Shown: positions 1 through 9,236, counted from the first letter of the stretch. The stretch: 55,264 bases of DNA from Rhizobacter sp. (GCA_025355745.1 JANXZA010000147.1:1-55264), one strand, 5' to 3'. Made by a program: numbers and translations. Notes: generated from the letters alone by a model not told the origin.

Positions 1-363
1 GAGGCGACGATCCGCCGCGTGATCGCCGATGCCGCTGCGGGCTGTCCCGGCATCACGGTCGAGATCAGGCGCCTGCTGCTGGCCAACGCGCTGCAGCCGC
101 TGCCCGGCAACCGGCCGCTGGTCGAGGCGCTGCAACGGCACGGCGAGGCGGTCTTCGGCGAACCGATCCCGACCTCGGGCACGCCGCTGTACACCGACGT
201 GCGCCTGTACGGCGAGGCCGGCATCCCGGCCGCGATCTACGGCGCCGGGCCGCGCACGGTGTTCGAGTCGAACGCGAAGCGCGCCGACGAGCACCTGGTT
301 CTCGAGGACCTGCGGCGCGCGACCAAGGTCGTCGCGCGCACGCTGTTCGATCTGCTGCACTGA
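1..363 (+). CDS. M20-family metallopeptidase/amidohydrolase, C-terminal part
   Basis: The reading frame is open at the left edge of the window, so only about the last 120 residues are present. The motif TPLYTDVRLYGEAGIPAAIYG followed by an ADE-containing tail resembles the C-terminal catalytic lobe of the M20 family (acetylornithine deacetylase, DapE, ArgE-like amidases), which hydrolyse amide bonds with two metal ions. At the point where many family members carry the last metal-ligand histidine (an H-x-x-N/D-E pattern) this protein reads SNAKRADEH, with lysine at the expected place. The substrate cannot be told from this fragment. It lies upstream of an ABC importer binding protein and may share its pathway; that link is inferred. 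Confidence 0.75.
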   Translation, partial: EATIRRVIADAAAGCPGITVEIRRLLLANALQPLPGNRPLVEALQRHGEAVFGEPIPTSGTPLYTDVRLYGEAGIPAAIYGAGPRTVFESNAKRADEHLVLEDLRRATKVVARTLFDLLH

Positions 364-530
364 GACGGCGAGCCACGCGCGTCGCCGGCGCTCGCGCCGC
401 GCTGGTCGGCGCGAGCCGGGTTGGATCAGGCTCGGTGTTAGCCCTCGTCCCCTGCCCCGAAACGGGGCACGGGCACGAAACTTGAATAAAGTCCGGGATC
501 GACTCCCACGACCTCCCGAGGAACCTTCCC

Positions 531-1565
531 ATGAGCCTGAAAGCCGCTGCCGGCGCGATCCTGACCACCGTGGGCATGCTGGGCGCCCTGCCCGCCGTCG
601 CCCAGGAGACCCCGATCAAGTTCCAGCTCGACTGGCGTTTCGAGGGCCCGGCCGCGCTGTTCCTGGTGCCCGAGGCGAAGGGCTACTTCAAGGCCGAGAA
701 GCTCGCCGTCACCGTCGACGCCGGTAACGGCTCCGGCGGCACCGTGACGCGGGTCGCCTCGGGCGCCTACGACATGGGTTTCGCCGACCTCGCGGCGCTG
801 ATGGAATTCCAGGCCAACAACCCGACGGTCCCGAACAAGCCGGTCGCGGTGATGATGGTCTACAACAACACGCCGGCCGCCGTGCTGGCGCTGAAGAAGT
901 CCGGCATCAGGACGCCGGCCGACCTGAATGGCAAGAAGCTGGGCGCGCCGGTGTTCGACGCCGGCCGCAAGGCCTGGCCGATCTTCGCGAAGGCCAACAA
1001 CATCGGCAACGTCTCCTGGACCGCGATGGACCCGACGCTGCGCGAGACGATGCTGGTGCGCGGCGACATCGACGCGATCACCGGCTTCTCGTTCACCTCG
1101 CTGCTGAACCTCGAGGCGCGCGGCGTCAAGGCCGACGACATCGTCGTGCTGCCCTACCCGAACTACGGCGTCAAGCTGTACGGCAACGCGATCATCGTCT
1201 CGGAGAACTTCCTGAAGAAGAACCCGGAGGCGGTGAAGGCCTTCCTGCGCGCGTTCACGAAAGGCGTGAAGGACGTGATCGCCGACCCGAAGGCCGCGAT
1301 CGCGACGCTGAAGACCAAGGACGGCCTGGTCGACGCCGCGCTCGAGGAGCGCCGCCTGAAGCTCGCGCTCGACGCCACCGTGCTGACGCCCGACGCGCGC
1401 GCCGAAGGCTTCGGCGAGGCGACGGGCCCGCGGCTGAGCCTGATGGCGAGTCAGGTGTCGGACGCCTTCGGCACCAAGGAGCGGGTCAAGGCCGACGCGG
1501 TCTGGAACGGCAACTCCCTGCCGAGCGCGGCCGAGCGCAACATCTTTGTCGCCGCGAAGAAGTGA
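531..1565 (+). CDS. ABC transporter substrate-binding protein, NMT1/SsuA-like
   Basis: A periplasmic binding protein of 344 residues. The first 25 residues form a signal peptide ending ALPAVAQ. The mature start KFQLDWRFEGPAALFLVPEAKGYF is replaced by the NMT1/THI5-like pattern in which the ligand pocket is built around a buried Asp/Trp near the N-terminus, followed by the GNGSGGTVTRVASGAYDMGF segment typical of importers for sulfonates, nitrate, taurine or pyrimidine precursors. A GAGGA ribosome site lies 8 bases before the ATG. The matching ATPase and permease lie about 1.5 kb downstream, separated by two unrelated genes. The ligand is unknown; the neighbouring ureD makes a nitrogenous compound plausible but unproven. 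Confidence 0.88.
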   Translation: MSLKAAAGAILTTVGMLGALPAVAQETPIKFQLDWRFEGPAALFLVPEAKGYFKAEKLAVTVDAGNGSGGTVTRVASGAYDMGFADLAALMEFQANNPTVPNKPVAVMMVYNNTPAAVLALKKSGIRTPADLNGKKLGAPVFDAGRKAWPIFAKANNIGNVSWTAMDPTLRETMLVRGDIDAITGFSFTSLLNLEARGVKADDIVVLPYPNYGVKLYGNAIIVSENFLKKNPEAVKAFLRAFTKGVKDVIADPKAAIATLKTKDGLVDAALEERRLKLALDATVLTPDARAEGFGEATGPRLSLMASQVSDAFGTKERVKADAVWNGNSLPSAAERNIFVAAKK

Positions 1566-1591
1566 CGGCGCGTGGCGCGGCCGCGCTGATC

Positions 1592-1618
1592 GTGATCGTC
1601 GTGATCGCCGTGATCATC
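1592..1618. repeat. Three 9-bp tandem units (GTGATC-rich)
   Basis: Three consecutive near-identical units, GTGATCGTC, GTGATCGCC and GTGATCATC, lie in the short convergent gap between the binding-protein gene and the minus-strand envelope-protein gene. No T-tract hairpin is evident. It may be simple slippage sequence. Confidence 0.6.
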
Positions 1619-1624
1619 GAACGA

Positions 1625-2146
1625 TCAGTGAAAGTCGGCCGACACCTGGAACATCAGCGCCGAGTTGCCGAGGAAGTTCAGCTGCGCTGACAGCATCGGC
1701 GTGAACTGCCAGCCGACGCTGGCCACCGCGCCGGGCGAGAAGCCCTTGTAATTCAACGGCACCTTGTTCTCGAACGGCGGCTTGTAGCCGTACAGAATGC
1801 CACCGGTCAATTGCGCGAACAACGGCTCGTACGACGTGAAGCCGTTGAAGCGCTTGCCGAGGTAGACATAGGCGCTGGGCTGGCCGAAGGAGTTGCGGAA
1901 CCACGACGCGCCGGCCAGGTAACCGTCGGCGCGCTGGCGCTCCAGGCCAAGCATGTAGACATGGCGGTGGTCTTCGCTGTAGTGGTAGTGCAAGGTGTAG
2001 GGCGAGGCCATCACGCGCCAGGTGTCGCCGGCGCCGGTAACGGGGGCTTCGGATGGCGCTGTGGCCTGAGCATGCACGGGGGTGTGGCCAACGATGACGA
2101 CAGCAAAGACAAATGCGGAGGGGACGGTTTTGGCGAGAAATTTCAT
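1625..2146 (-). CDS. Conserved envelope protein, predicted small beta-barrel
   Basis: A 173-residue protein starting MKFLAKTVPSAFVFAVVIVG with a signal peptide cleaved after VHAQ. The mature part is rich in aromatic residues alternating with polar ones (HYHYSEDHRHVYMLGLERQ, YVYLGKRFNGF) and ends with F-H, which fits a small outer-membrane beta-barrel. Similar proteins in Burkholderiales are often given transporter-like names with little support. An in-frame extension upstream to 2347 has no signal-like start, so ATG at 2146 was chosen. Its start codon overlaps the first possible ATG of the divergent hydrolase gene. Function is unknown. Confidence 0.72.
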   Translation of the reverse strand: MKFLAKTVPSAFVFAVVIVGHTPVHAQATAPSEAPVTGAGDTWRVMASPYTLHYHYSEDHRHVYMLGLERQRADGYLAGASWFRNSFGQPSAYVYLGKRFNGFTSYEPLFAQLTGGILYGYKPPFENKVPLNYKGFSPGAVASVGWQFTPMLSAQLNFLGNSALMFQVSADFH

Positions 2147-3032
2147 GGGCGCGATTGTCGTGAGTTTTCGGGCCTCGGCGGGGGCGACTTTGCGGTCTGC
2201 GTTGCGCAACGCCGTGATTTGCGGCATTGCCGCAACGCTGTTCGGCTGTGCCTGGATCGACAGCAAGCAGCGTGAGCTGGTGTACCGGCCCACACCGGGG
2301 CGGCCGGCGGGTTTCGCCGGCTTGCGGCCCGGCGACCTCGAATACAAGGTCGCGCTCGGCAGCGATCAAGTCCAGTTCTGGTGGCTGCCGAACGCCGACC
2401 CGCGGGCGCCCACGCTGCTGTACCTGCACGGCACCTTCCGCAACCTCTATCAAAACCTGCGCAAGATCGAAGCTCTGCGCGACGCCGGCTTCTCGGTGGT
2501 GGCGCTCGACTACCGGGGCTGGGGCGAGAGCACGCCGATCCTGCCGTCGGAGGTCAGCATCTATGCCGATGCGAACCTGGCCTGGGGCGAGCTGATGCGG
2601 CGCCAGCCCGAGCCCCGCAAGCGCGTCATCTTCGGCCACTCGATGGGCAGCGGCGTGGCGGTGGAGCTTGCGAGCCAGCGCCATGCGGGGGTCGACTACG
2701 GCGGGCTGATTCTCGAATCGAGCTTCACGCGCCTGCCCGATGTGGCCAAGGCGAACGGCAACCTCGGCACGTTCGCCGCACTCTTCGCAACCCAGGAGTT
2801 CGACTCGCTCGGCAAGATCGGCCGGATCGATGCGCCGATCCTGATGTTGCACGGCAGTGCCGACAACACCGTGCCGGTGGCACTCGGCCGGCGCCTGTTC
2901 GAGGCCGCGCCGAAGGGCGCGCGCTGGGTCGAGATTGCGGACGGCTCGCACAGCGGGCTCGACCGCGAAGCGCCACAACAATACCGCCAAGCCGTGCGCG
3001 GCCTGATCGATCGACTTCAACCGACACCGTGA
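2145..3032 (+). CDS. Alpha/beta hydrolase, probable lipoprotein
   Basis: A serine hydrolase of 295 residues if the ATG at 2145 is used. It shows the oxyanion region LLYLHGTFRN, the nucleophile elbow GHSMGSG, a late acid in HGSADNTVP and the catalytic histidine in GSHSG, the full triad of the alpha/beta hydrolase fold (BEM46/dienelactone-like group). The N-terminal run NAVICGIAATLFGC is a lipoprotein signal with a lipobox cysteine; a TTG at 2190, preceded by a G-rich stretch, would give a more usual signal length and may be the true start. The stop at 3030-3032 lies 4 bases before the ABC ATPase start, so the genes are probably co-transcribed. Substrate is unknown. Confidence 0.85.
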   Translation: MGAIVVSFRASAGATLRSALRNAVICGIAATLFGCAWIDSKQRELVYRPTPGRPAGFAGLRPGDLEYKVALGSDQVQFWWLPNADPRAPTLLYLHGTFRNLYQNLRKIEALRDAGFSVVALDYRGWGESTPILPSEVSIYADANLAWGELMRRQPEPRKRVIFGHSMGSGVAVELASQRHAGVDYGGLILESSFTRLPDVAKANGNLGTFAALFATQEFDSLGKIGRIDAPILMLHGSADNTVPVALGRRLFEAAPKGARWVEIADGSHSGLDREAPQQYRQAVRGLIDRLQPTP

Positions 3033-3036
3033 CACC

Positions 3037-3912
3037 GTGACACCTTCCGTGGCTTCGCCGACTTCGTCCACATCACGTCGCCCCTTCGTCGATTTCCGCC
3101 AGGTCTGGCTGGCCTACAACGACGAGTTGCTGGCGCGCCGGCAGTTCGCCGTCGAAGACATTTCGCTGCAGGTGAACGAGGGCGAGTTCATCGCCATCGT
3201 CGGCCCGTCGGGCTGCGGCAAGTCGACCTTCATGAAGCTCGCCACCGGCTTGCGCCGGCCCAGCCAGGGCAGCATCCACATCGACGGTGCGCCCGTCACC
3301 GGCCCGCTGAAGATCAGCGGCATGTCGTTCAAGGCACCGTCGCTGCTGCCGTTGCGCAGCACCGTCGACAACGTGCTGCTGCCGCTCGAGATCGTCGAGC
3401 CGCACCGTTCGCAGTTCAAGGCACGGCGCGCCGAGTACCGGGAGCGCGCGATCAGGCTGCTGCACAGCGTCGGCCTGGCCGGCTATGAAGACAAGCTGCC
3501 GCACCAGCTGTCGGGTGGCATGCAGCAGCGTGCGTCGATCTGCCGCGCGCTGATCCACGAGCCGAAGATGCTGCTGCTCGACGAGCCCTTCGGCGCGCTC
3601 GACGCTTTCACCCGCGAAGAGCTGTGGTGCACGCTGCGCGACCTGTGGGCGGCGCGCCGCTTCAACGTCATCCTGGTCACGCACGACCTGCGCGAAAGCG
3701 TGTTTCTGGCCGACACGGTGTACGTGATGAGCCGCAGCCCGGGCCGCTTCGTCGTGCGGCGCGAGATCGCGCTGCCGCGCCCGCGCGACCTGGAAGTGAC
3801 GTATACGGCAGCGTTCACTGACATCGTGCACGAGCTGCGCGGCCACATCGGCGCGAGCCGGGCGCAGGGCGCTGTTGGCTCGGCTGCGGCCATGGCGGTG
3901 GTCAAGCCATGA
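3037..3912 (+). CDS. ABC transporter ATP-binding protein, SsuB/TauB/NrtD type
   Basis: The ATPase subunit of the importer, 291 residues from a GTG start. Walker A is GPSGCGKST (residues 56-64), the signature LSGGMQQR (158-165), Walker B MLLLDEP (178-184), and the switch histidine is in VTHD. The Q-loop region reads SFKAPSLLPL, with lysine where the conserved glutamine normally sits, which is unusual. It belongs to the family energising nitrate, sulfonate and taurine importers. Its ATG-overlapped neighbour downstream is the permease; the binding protein lies upstream at 531-1565. Confidence 0.92.
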   Translation: MTPSVASPTSSTSRRPFVDFRQVWLAYNDELLARRQFAVEDISLQVNEGEFIAIVGPSGCGKSTFMKLATGLRRPSQGSIHIDGAPVTGPLKISGMSFKAPSLLPLRSTVDNVLLPLEIVEPHRSQFKARRAEYRERAIRLLHSVGLAGYEDKLPHQLSGGMQQRASICRALIHEPKMLLLDEPFGALDAFTREELWCTLRDLWAARRFNVILVTHDLRESVFLADTVYVMSRSPGRFVVRREIALPRPRDLEVTYTAAFTDIVHELRGHIGASRAQGAVGSAAAMAVVKP

Positions 3913-4664
3913 AGCCGAAAACACTCGAGCGCTGGGCGCCGGTGGTCACCGCCGCCGCGCTGTTGATCGTCTGGCAGTTCGTCTGCGCGGTGTTCCGGAT
4001 CGCCGACTACATCTTCCCCAGCCCGCTGACCATCGTCCAGGCGCTGTTCGAGTTCGCCAGCCCGATCGCACAGGCCGCGTGGAAGACCTTCTGGGTCACG
4101 ATGCTGGGCTTTGCGATCGCCATCGTCGTCGGCGTTCTGCTCGGCTTCCTGGTCGGCTCGTCGCGCCTGGCCTACGCTGCGATCTACCCGCTGCTGATCG
4201 GCTTCAATGCGGTGCCGAAGGCGGCCATCGTGCCGATCCTGATCGTCTGGTTCGGCATCGGTGTCGGCCCCGGCATCCTGATCTCGTTCTTCCCGATCAC
4301 CGTCAACATCGCCACCGGTCTGGCCACGCTCGAGCCCGAGCTCGAAGACGTGCTGCGCGTGCTCGGCGCGAAGCGCTGGGACGTGCTCATCAAGGTCGGC
4401 CTGCCGCGCTCGATGCCCTACTTCTACGGCTCGCTGAAGATCGCGATCACGCTCGCGTTCGTCGGCACGGTGCTGGCCGAGATGACGGCCGGTGACTCCG
4501 GCATCGGCTACCTGATGCAGACCGCCGGCTCACAGCAGCGCATGCCGCTGGCCTTCGCCGGGCTGGTGGTGATCGGCGTGATGGCGATGGCGATGTACGA
4601 GCTGTTCTCGATGATCGAAAAGCGCACCACCGGCTGGGCCCATCGGGGCACGCAAGGTGATTGA
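3909..4664 (+). CDS. ABC transporter permease, SsuC/TauC type
   Basis: The membrane subunit of the same importer, 251 residues with about six hydrophobic segments. The cytoplasmic coupling motif that contacts the ATPase is seen as VLGAKRWDVLIKVGLPRSMPY (an EAA-type loop near residue 155). The ATG overlaps the stop of the ATPase gene in ATGA, so translation is probably coupled. It works in the inner membrane with the NMT1-like binding protein. The ligand is not evident from sequence. Confidence 0.92.
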   Translation: MKPKTLERWAPVVTAAALLIVWQFVCAVFRIADYIFPSPLTIVQALFEFASPIAQAAWKTFWVTMLGFAIAIVVGVLLGFLVGSSRLAYAAIYPLLIGFNAVPKAAIVPILIVWFGIGVGPGILISFFPITVNIATGLATLEPELEDVLRVLGAKRWDVLIKVGLPRSMPYFYGSLKIAITLAFVGTVLAEMTAGDSGIGYLMQTAGSQQRMPLAFAGLVVIGVMAMAMYELFSMIEKRTTGWAHRGTQGD

Positions 4665-4706
4665 CGCTGCCGGCGCAGCGGCACCCGACGCCGGCGCGGC
4701 ACGCTG

Positions 4707-5549
4707 ATGGGCTGGACCGGCGCCCTCTGGCTCGACTACCGCAACGAGCCCTTGCGCGGCGCGCCGCGCAGCGTCGTGCAAGACCGCCACGACGGCCCGC
4801 TGCGGGTGCTGGCCAGCCTGTACCCCGAGGCGCCGGGCGTGTGCCACAACGTGCTGGTGCACCCGCCCGGCGGGCTCGTCGGCGGCGACAGCCTAACGAT
4901 CGATGTGAGCGTGGGTAAAGCCGCGCACGCACTCGTCACCACTCCCGGCGCAACGCGCTTTTATCGCAGCACCGGCGCCGCCGCCACGCAGACGCTGCGC
5001 GCCACGCTGGAACCCGGCGCGCGCCTCGAATGGCTGCCACTGGAGACGATCGCCTACAGCGGCTGCATCGCCCGCAACGCGCTGCGCTTCGAGCTGGCCG
5101 CCGGCGCCGAGATGATCGGCTGGGACGTGCTGGCGCTCGGCCTGCCGGCCTCAGACCAGCCGTTCGCGCGCGGCTGCTTCACGCAGGCGATCGAGTTCCC
5201 CGGCCGCTGGCTCGAGCGCGGCGTGGTCGATGGCGCCGACACGCGCCTGCTCGACTCGCCCCTCGGCTGGGCCGGCCAGCGCGTGCTGGGCACGCTCTGG
5301 TTCGCGGCCGGCACGGCCTTGCCGGCCGCCCGCCGCGACGCGCTGCTGGCCACTGCCCGCAGCGCAGCCGAAGGCCACGCCCTGCACCGCAGCGCCGGCG
5401 CCACGGCCACCCACGACGCAATCGTCGTCCTGCGCGTGCTGGCGCCGCGCGTCGAGCCGCTGATGGGCTTGCTGATGGCGGTGTGGGCCGGTTGGCGAGA
5501 GGCGGCCTGGCAACTGCCGGCCTGCGCGCCGCGCGTCTGGCGGACCTGA
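4707..5549 (+). CDS. ureD: Urease accessory protein UreD
   Basis: A 280-residue protein with the UreD hallmarks: HNVLVHPPGGLVGGD near residue 48, TTPGATRFYRS near 78, LEWLPLETIAYSG near 110, and the family C-terminal end PACAPRVWRT. UreD (UreH) binds apo-urease and scaffolds UreF/UreG for nickel insertion in the cytoplasm. The length is normal and the gene appears intact. It starts 42 bases after the ABC permease gene, as if in its operon. No ureA, ureB, ureC, ureE, ureF or ureG follows; the next gene is ferredoxin on the opposite strand. The other urease genes must be elsewhere or absent. Confidence 0.9.
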   Translation: MGWTGALWLDYRNEPLRGAPRSVVQDRHDGPLRVLASLYPEAPGVCHNVLVHPPGGLVGGDSLTIDVSVGKAAHALVTTPGATRFYRSTGAAATQTLRATLEPGARLEWLPLETIAYSGCIARNALRFELAAGAEMIGWDVLALGLPASDQPFARGCFTQAIEFPGRWLERGVVDGADTRLLDSPLGWAGQRVLGTLWFAAGTALPAARRDALLATARSAAEGHALHRSAGATATHDAIVVLRVLAPRVEPLMGLLMAVWAGWREAAWQLPACAPRVWRT

Positions 5550-5609
5550 GCGAACCCGAGCGGCGCGCGCTTTGTTGAAGCGCAGACGCGGCGCGGGTCG
5601 CGAGCCGCT

Positions 5610-5948
5610 TCAGTTCGCCTCTTTGGCGTGGTTGATCGTGTACTTGGGGATCTCGATCACCACGTCCTGATTCGACAGGATCGCCTGGCACGACAGGCGC
5701 GAATTCGGCTCCAGGCCCCAGGCGCGGTCGAGCAGGTCTTCTTCGCTTTCGTCCATCTCGCCGAGTGACTTCAAACCCTCGCGCACCACCACATGGCAGG
5801 TCGTGCAGGCGCAGCTCAACTCGCAGGCGTGCTCGATGTTGATGTGGTGGTCGAGCAGCGCTTCGCAGATCGAGGTGCCGCTCGGCGCTTCGATCTGCGC
5901 GCCCTCGGGGCAGTACTCGGCATTCGGCAGGATTCTGATGATGGGCAT
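5610..5948 (-). CDS. fdx: [2Fe-2S] ferredoxin of the ISC system
   Basis: A 112-residue ISC-type ferredoxin. Cluster cysteines are in ACELSCACTTCHVV (C-x5-C-x2-C) and the later LSCQA. It supplies electrons to Fe-S cluster assembly on IscU with IscS. It is the last gene of the isc operon, 47 bases after hscA; no iscX is visible after it. The family's adrenodoxin-like acidic face is seen in GEMDESEEDLLDRA. Confidence 0.95.
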   Translation of the reverse strand: MPIIRILPNAEYCPEGAQIEAPSGTSICEALLDHHINIEHACELSCACTTCHVVVREGLKSLGEMDESEEDLLDRAWGLEPNSRLSCQAILSNQDVVIEIPKYTINHAKEAN

Positions 5949-5995
5949 GGTGGACCGGATGAGCTGGGCGGGCTTGACGATGAAAGTGAGTTGCT

Positions 5996-7855
5996 TCAGA
6001 GCTGGTCGACGCGCCGGCCCGACAGGGCGACGCGGATGCTGCGGTTCATGCGCTCGGCGGCGAATTCCTCGGTGCCCTTCGCGAGCGCTTCCACCGCCGC
6101 ATCGATGGCGTGGTGGTCGGTGCTGTCGCGGCTCGCCTGCATCGCCACCAGCAAGGCTTCGATGCTCGCGTGCTCGGCTTCGCTCAGCAGGTCGCCGTCG
6201 GCGGCCAGCGCGCTGCGCGTAGCCAGCCGCATGCGCTCGGCCTCGACCCGCGATTCACGCAGGCTGCGCTCGGCCATGTCGGCCTGCGCACTGCTGAAGC
6301 TCTCGCTCAACATGCGCGCGATCTCGGCGTCGGCCAGGCCGTAGCTCGGCTTGACGGTGATCGCGGCCTCGACGCCCGAGGTCTCTTCGCGCGCCGTCAC
6401 GTTCAGCAGGCCGTCGGCATCGACCGCGAAGCTCACGCGCACGCGCGCCGCACCGGCCACCATCGGCGGGATGCCGCGCAACTCGAAGCGAGCCAGGGAG
6501 CGGCAATCGTTGACCACTTCGCGCTCGCCTTGCACCACATGAATGGCAATCGCGGTCTGGCCGTCCTTGAAGGTCGTGAAGTCTTGGGCGCGCGCGGTCG
6601 GGATCGTGCTGTTGCGCGGGATGATGCGTTCGACCAGCCCGCCCATCGTCTCCAGCCCGAGCGACAACGCGATCACATCGAGCAGCAGCAACTCATCGGC
6701 ACCGGCATTGCCGGCCAGCGCATTGGCCTGGATCGCGGCGCCGAGCGCGACCACCTCGTCGGGGTTCAGGTTCGTCAGCGGCGGCTGGCCGAAGAACTCG
6801 CCGACCGCCGTCTGCACCATCGGCATGCGGGTCGAGCCGCCGACCATCACGACACCCTTGACGTCGGCCTTGTCGGTCTTCGCATCTCGCAGCACCTTGC
6901 GCACGCCGGCCAGCGTGCGCGCCACGAGCGGGCGGGTCAGCTCGATGAAAGATTCGCGCGCGATGCGCACCGAAAGTTCGCCGTGGGCAAGCGGGCAGGC
7001 CAGCGTCGCGTGGTCGGCTGCCGAGAGCTTTTCCTTCGCAGCCCGCGCCGCCACGAGAACGGCGCGCTTGTCTTGCGCGGTCTGCGCTTCGAGGCCGGCA
7101 GACGCCAGCGCCCAGGCCGCCAAAACGGCATCGAAGTCATCACCGCCCAGGGCCGAATCACCGCCGGTGGCGACCACCTCGAACACACCTTGCGCCAGAC
7201 GCAGCAGCGAGATGTCGAAGGTGCCTCCGCCGAGATCGTAGACGGCATACAGGCCTTCCGAGCCGTTCTCCAGGCCGTAGGCGATCGCCGCTGCGGTGGG
7301 CTCGCTGATGAGGCGCAGCACGTTCAGGCCGGCGAGTTGCGCGGCGTCTTTTGTGGCCTGGCGCTGTGCGTCGTCGAAGTAGGCCGGCACGGTGACGACG
7401 GCGCCGAACACGTCGTCGTCGAAGGTGTCTTCGGCGCGGAAGCGCAGCGTCGCGAGGATCTCGGCCGAGACTTCGACCGGCGACTTAACGCCGCCCGCAG
7501 TGCGCAGCTGCAGCATGCCGGGCGCATCGACGAAGTCGTAGGGCAGCGTGGCCCGGCCTTCGATGTCAGCCAGGCCGCGGCCCATGAAGCGCTTCACCGA
7601 GACGATGGTGTTGCGTGGGTCGGCAGCGGCTTCCGACAAGGCCGCCGCGCCGATCTGGCGCTTGCCGCCTGCGAGGTAGCGCACTGCGGACGGCAGGATC
7701 ACGCGGCCGGCCTCATCGGGCAGGCATTCGGCCACGCCGTTGCGCACCGCCGCGACCAGCGAATGCGTGGTGCCGAGGTCGATGCCGACTGCGATCCGGC
7801 GCTGGTGCGGATCGGGTGCGCCACCGGGTTCGGAGATCTGAAGAAGAGCCATCAC
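5996..7855 (-). CDS. hscA: Fe-S assembly chaperone HscA (Hsp70)
   Basis: A 619-residue specialised Hsp70. Nucleotide-binding motifs include [14 protein letters not shown] near the N-terminus, [14 protein letters not shown] around residue 205, and [10 protein letters not shown] around 340. The substrate-binding domain follows, with an alpha-helical lid at the end. HscA binds the LPPVK loop of IscU and, with HscB and ATP, promotes cluster transfer. It starts immediately after the hscB stop (no intervening bases), which fits tight co-expression. Confidence 0.95.
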   Translation of the reverse strand: MMALLQISEPGGAPDPHQRRIAVGIDLGTTHSLVAAVRNGVAECLPDEAGRVILPSAVRYLAGGKRQIGAAALSEAAADPRNTIVSVKRFMGRGLADIEGRATLPYDFVDAPGMLQLRTAGGVKSPVEVSAEILATLRFRAEDTFDDDVFGAVVTVPAYFDDAQRQATKDAAQLAGLNVLRLISEPTAAAIAYGLENGSEGLYAVYDLGGGTFDISLLRLAQGVFEVVATGGDSALGGDDFDAVLAAWALASAGLEAQTAQDKRAVLVAARAAKEKLSAADHATLACPLAHGELSVRIARESFIELTRPLVARTLAGVRKVLRDAKTDKADVKGVVMVGGSTRMPMVQTAVGEFFGQPPLTNLNPDEVVALGAAIQANALAGNAGADELLLLDVIALSLGLETMGGLVERIIPRNSTIPTARAQDFTTFKDGQTAIAIHVVQGEREVVNDCRSLARFELRGIPPMVAGAARVRVSFAVDADGLLNVTAREETSGVEAAITVKPSYGLADAEIARMLSESFSSAQADMAERSLRESRVEAERMRLATRSALAADGDLLSEAEHASIEALLVAMQASRDSTDHHAIDAAVEALAKGTEEFAAERMNRSIRVALSGRRVDQL

Positions 7856-8374
7856 TTATTGTCCCAGCGCTTCCAGCCGCGCATCGATGTCGAGTGCAAA
7901 GCGCTCGACGAACATGAGGGCTCTGACCTGGTGGGCCGCAGCGGCAAAGTCGTGCGCAGCGTCGAGCGTGTGCCGCAGGGTGGCGAGCGCATCCGTGCGG
8001 TAGGTCGACACTTCGGTTTCGAGGGCCTGCACGGCCGCGAGATCGTGCGCATCGTCTAGCGTTTCGCGCCATTCCATCTGCTGTATCAAGAAGGCTGCGG
8101 GCATTGCGGTGTTGTTCTCGGCCTCGATCGCCGCGCCGTTCAGCTCGCACAGGTAAGCGGCCCGCTGAAGCGGACTCTTCAGCCGTTGGTAAGCCTCGTT
8201 GACGCGAACCGCCCACTGCATCGCGACCCGTTGCGCGGCAGCCCCTTGTGCGGCGAAACGGTCGGGGTGCACCTCGCCCTGCAGGGCACGCCAGCGCCCA
8301 TCGAGCGCGTCTTGCTCGATGGCGAAGCGCGGCTCGATCGCGAACAGTTCGAAGTCGGTGCTGGCGAGATTCAT
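7856..8374 (-). CDS. hscB: Fe-S assembly co-chaperone HscB (J protein)
   Basis: A 172-residue J-domain protein. The N-terminal J domain has FELFAIEPRF and the essential HPD in GEVHPDRFA, followed by a C-terminal three-helix domain that binds IscU. It stimulates HscA ATPase. The frame is open upstream to 8425 through a TTG, but MNLASTDFELF at 8374 matches the usual family start. It sits 93 bases after iscA. Confidence 0.93.
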   Translation of the reverse strand: MNLASTDFELFAIEPRFAIEQDALDGRWRALQGEVHPDRFAAQGAAAQRVAMQWAVRVNEAYQRLKSPLQRAAYLCELNGAAIEAENNTAMPAAFLIQQMEWRETLDDAHDLAAVQALETEVSTYRTDALATLRHTLDAAHDFAAAAHQVRALMFVERFALDIDARLEALGQ

Positions 8375-8467
8375 CTGAACGAAGGGACTTGGCGCAAGCG
8401 CATTGGCGCAGCTTTCATGGCGCAAAAAAGCGCGACCACGGCCGCGCCTTTTCGGGGGGCCGGCACG

Positions 8468-8791
8468 TCAGACGCGAAACGATTCGCCGCAGCCGCAGCG
8501 ATCTTTCTCGCGCGGGTTGTGAAACTTGAAGCCTTCATTGAGGCCTTCACGGACGAAGTCGAGTTCGGTGCCGTCGATGTAGGGCAGGCTTTTCGGATCG
8601 ACCAGCACCTTCACGCCATGGCCCTCGAAGACGGTGTCTTCGGGCGCCAGTTCATCGGCATATTCGAGCTTGTAGGCCAGGCCCGAGCAGCCGGTGGTCT
8701 TCACGCCCAGCCGCACGCCCACGCCCTTGCCGCGCTTGCTGATGTAGCGCGTGACATGGCGGGCCGCCGCTTCGGTCAAGGTCACTGCCAT
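8468..8791 (-). CDS. iscA: Iron-sulfur cluster assembly protein IscA
   Basis: A 107-residue A-type carrier. The three conserved cysteines are in [10 protein letters not shown] and near the end in DRCGCGESF. It carries Fe-S clusters from IscU to apo-proteins, with a role in [4Fe-4S] maturation. The ATG at 8791, giving [13 protein letters not shown], is preferred over an upstream in-frame codon at 8827 that would overlap iscU. The gap to iscU is 7 bases. Confidence 0.94.
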   Translation of the reverse strand: MAVTLTEAAARHVTRYISKRGKGVGVRLGVKTTGCSGLAYKLEYADELAPEDTVFEGHGVKVLVDPKSLPYIDGTELDFVREGLNEGFKFHNPREKDRCGCGESFRV

Positions 8792-8798
8792 GGTCGGA

Positions 8799-9236
8799 TC
8801 AGTGTGCCTGCGAGGTGGTGGCGGCAACCGCCGTGGCAGTGCTGTTGACGTTGCCTGCCATCTTCGCCCGGTAGTCGCTCACTGCCGCCTTGATCGCGTC
8901 TTCGGCGAGGATCGAGCAGTGGATCTTCACGGGAGGCAGCGCCAGTTCTTGGGCGATGTGGGTGTTCTTGATCGTCAAAGCCTCGTCGAGCGACTTGCCC
9001 TTGACCCATTCAGTGACCAGCGAACTTGACGCAATCGCCGAGCCGCAGCCGTAGGTCTTGAACTTCGCGTCTTCGATCAGGCCGGTGACCGGGTTGACCT
9101 TGATCTGCAGCTTCATCACGTCGCCGCATGCCGGCGCGCCGACCATGCCGGTGCCCACGGTGTCGTCGCCCTTGTCGAACGAGCCCACGTTGCGCGGGTT
9201 CTCGTAGTGCTCGACCACTTTTTCGCTGTATGCCAT
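8799..9236 (-). CDS. iscU: Fe-S cluster scaffold IscU
   Basis: A 145-residue scaffold protein on which clusters are built. Ligand cysteines are C37 (APACGD), C64 (YGCGSA) and C107 (KIHCSI), with the HscA-binding LPPVK at residues 100-104 and H106. The protein is about 17 residues longer than the Escherichia coli one because of an Ala/Ser/Thr-rich C-terminal tail. It lies 35 bases after iscS. Confidence 0.95.
   Translation of the reverse strand: MAYSEKVVEHYENPRNVGSFDKGDDTVGTGMVGAPACGDVMKLQIKVNPVTGLIEDAKFKTYGCGSAIASSSLVTEWVKGKSLDEALTIKNTHIAQELALPPVKIHCSILAEDAIKAAVSDYRAKMAGNVNSTATAVAATTSQAH

Noticed and set aside
6110-8059. A 649-codon open frame on the plus strand
   Set aside because: It is wholly antisense to hscA and hscB, which have clear family motifs. 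Long antisense frames are expected at this GC content.
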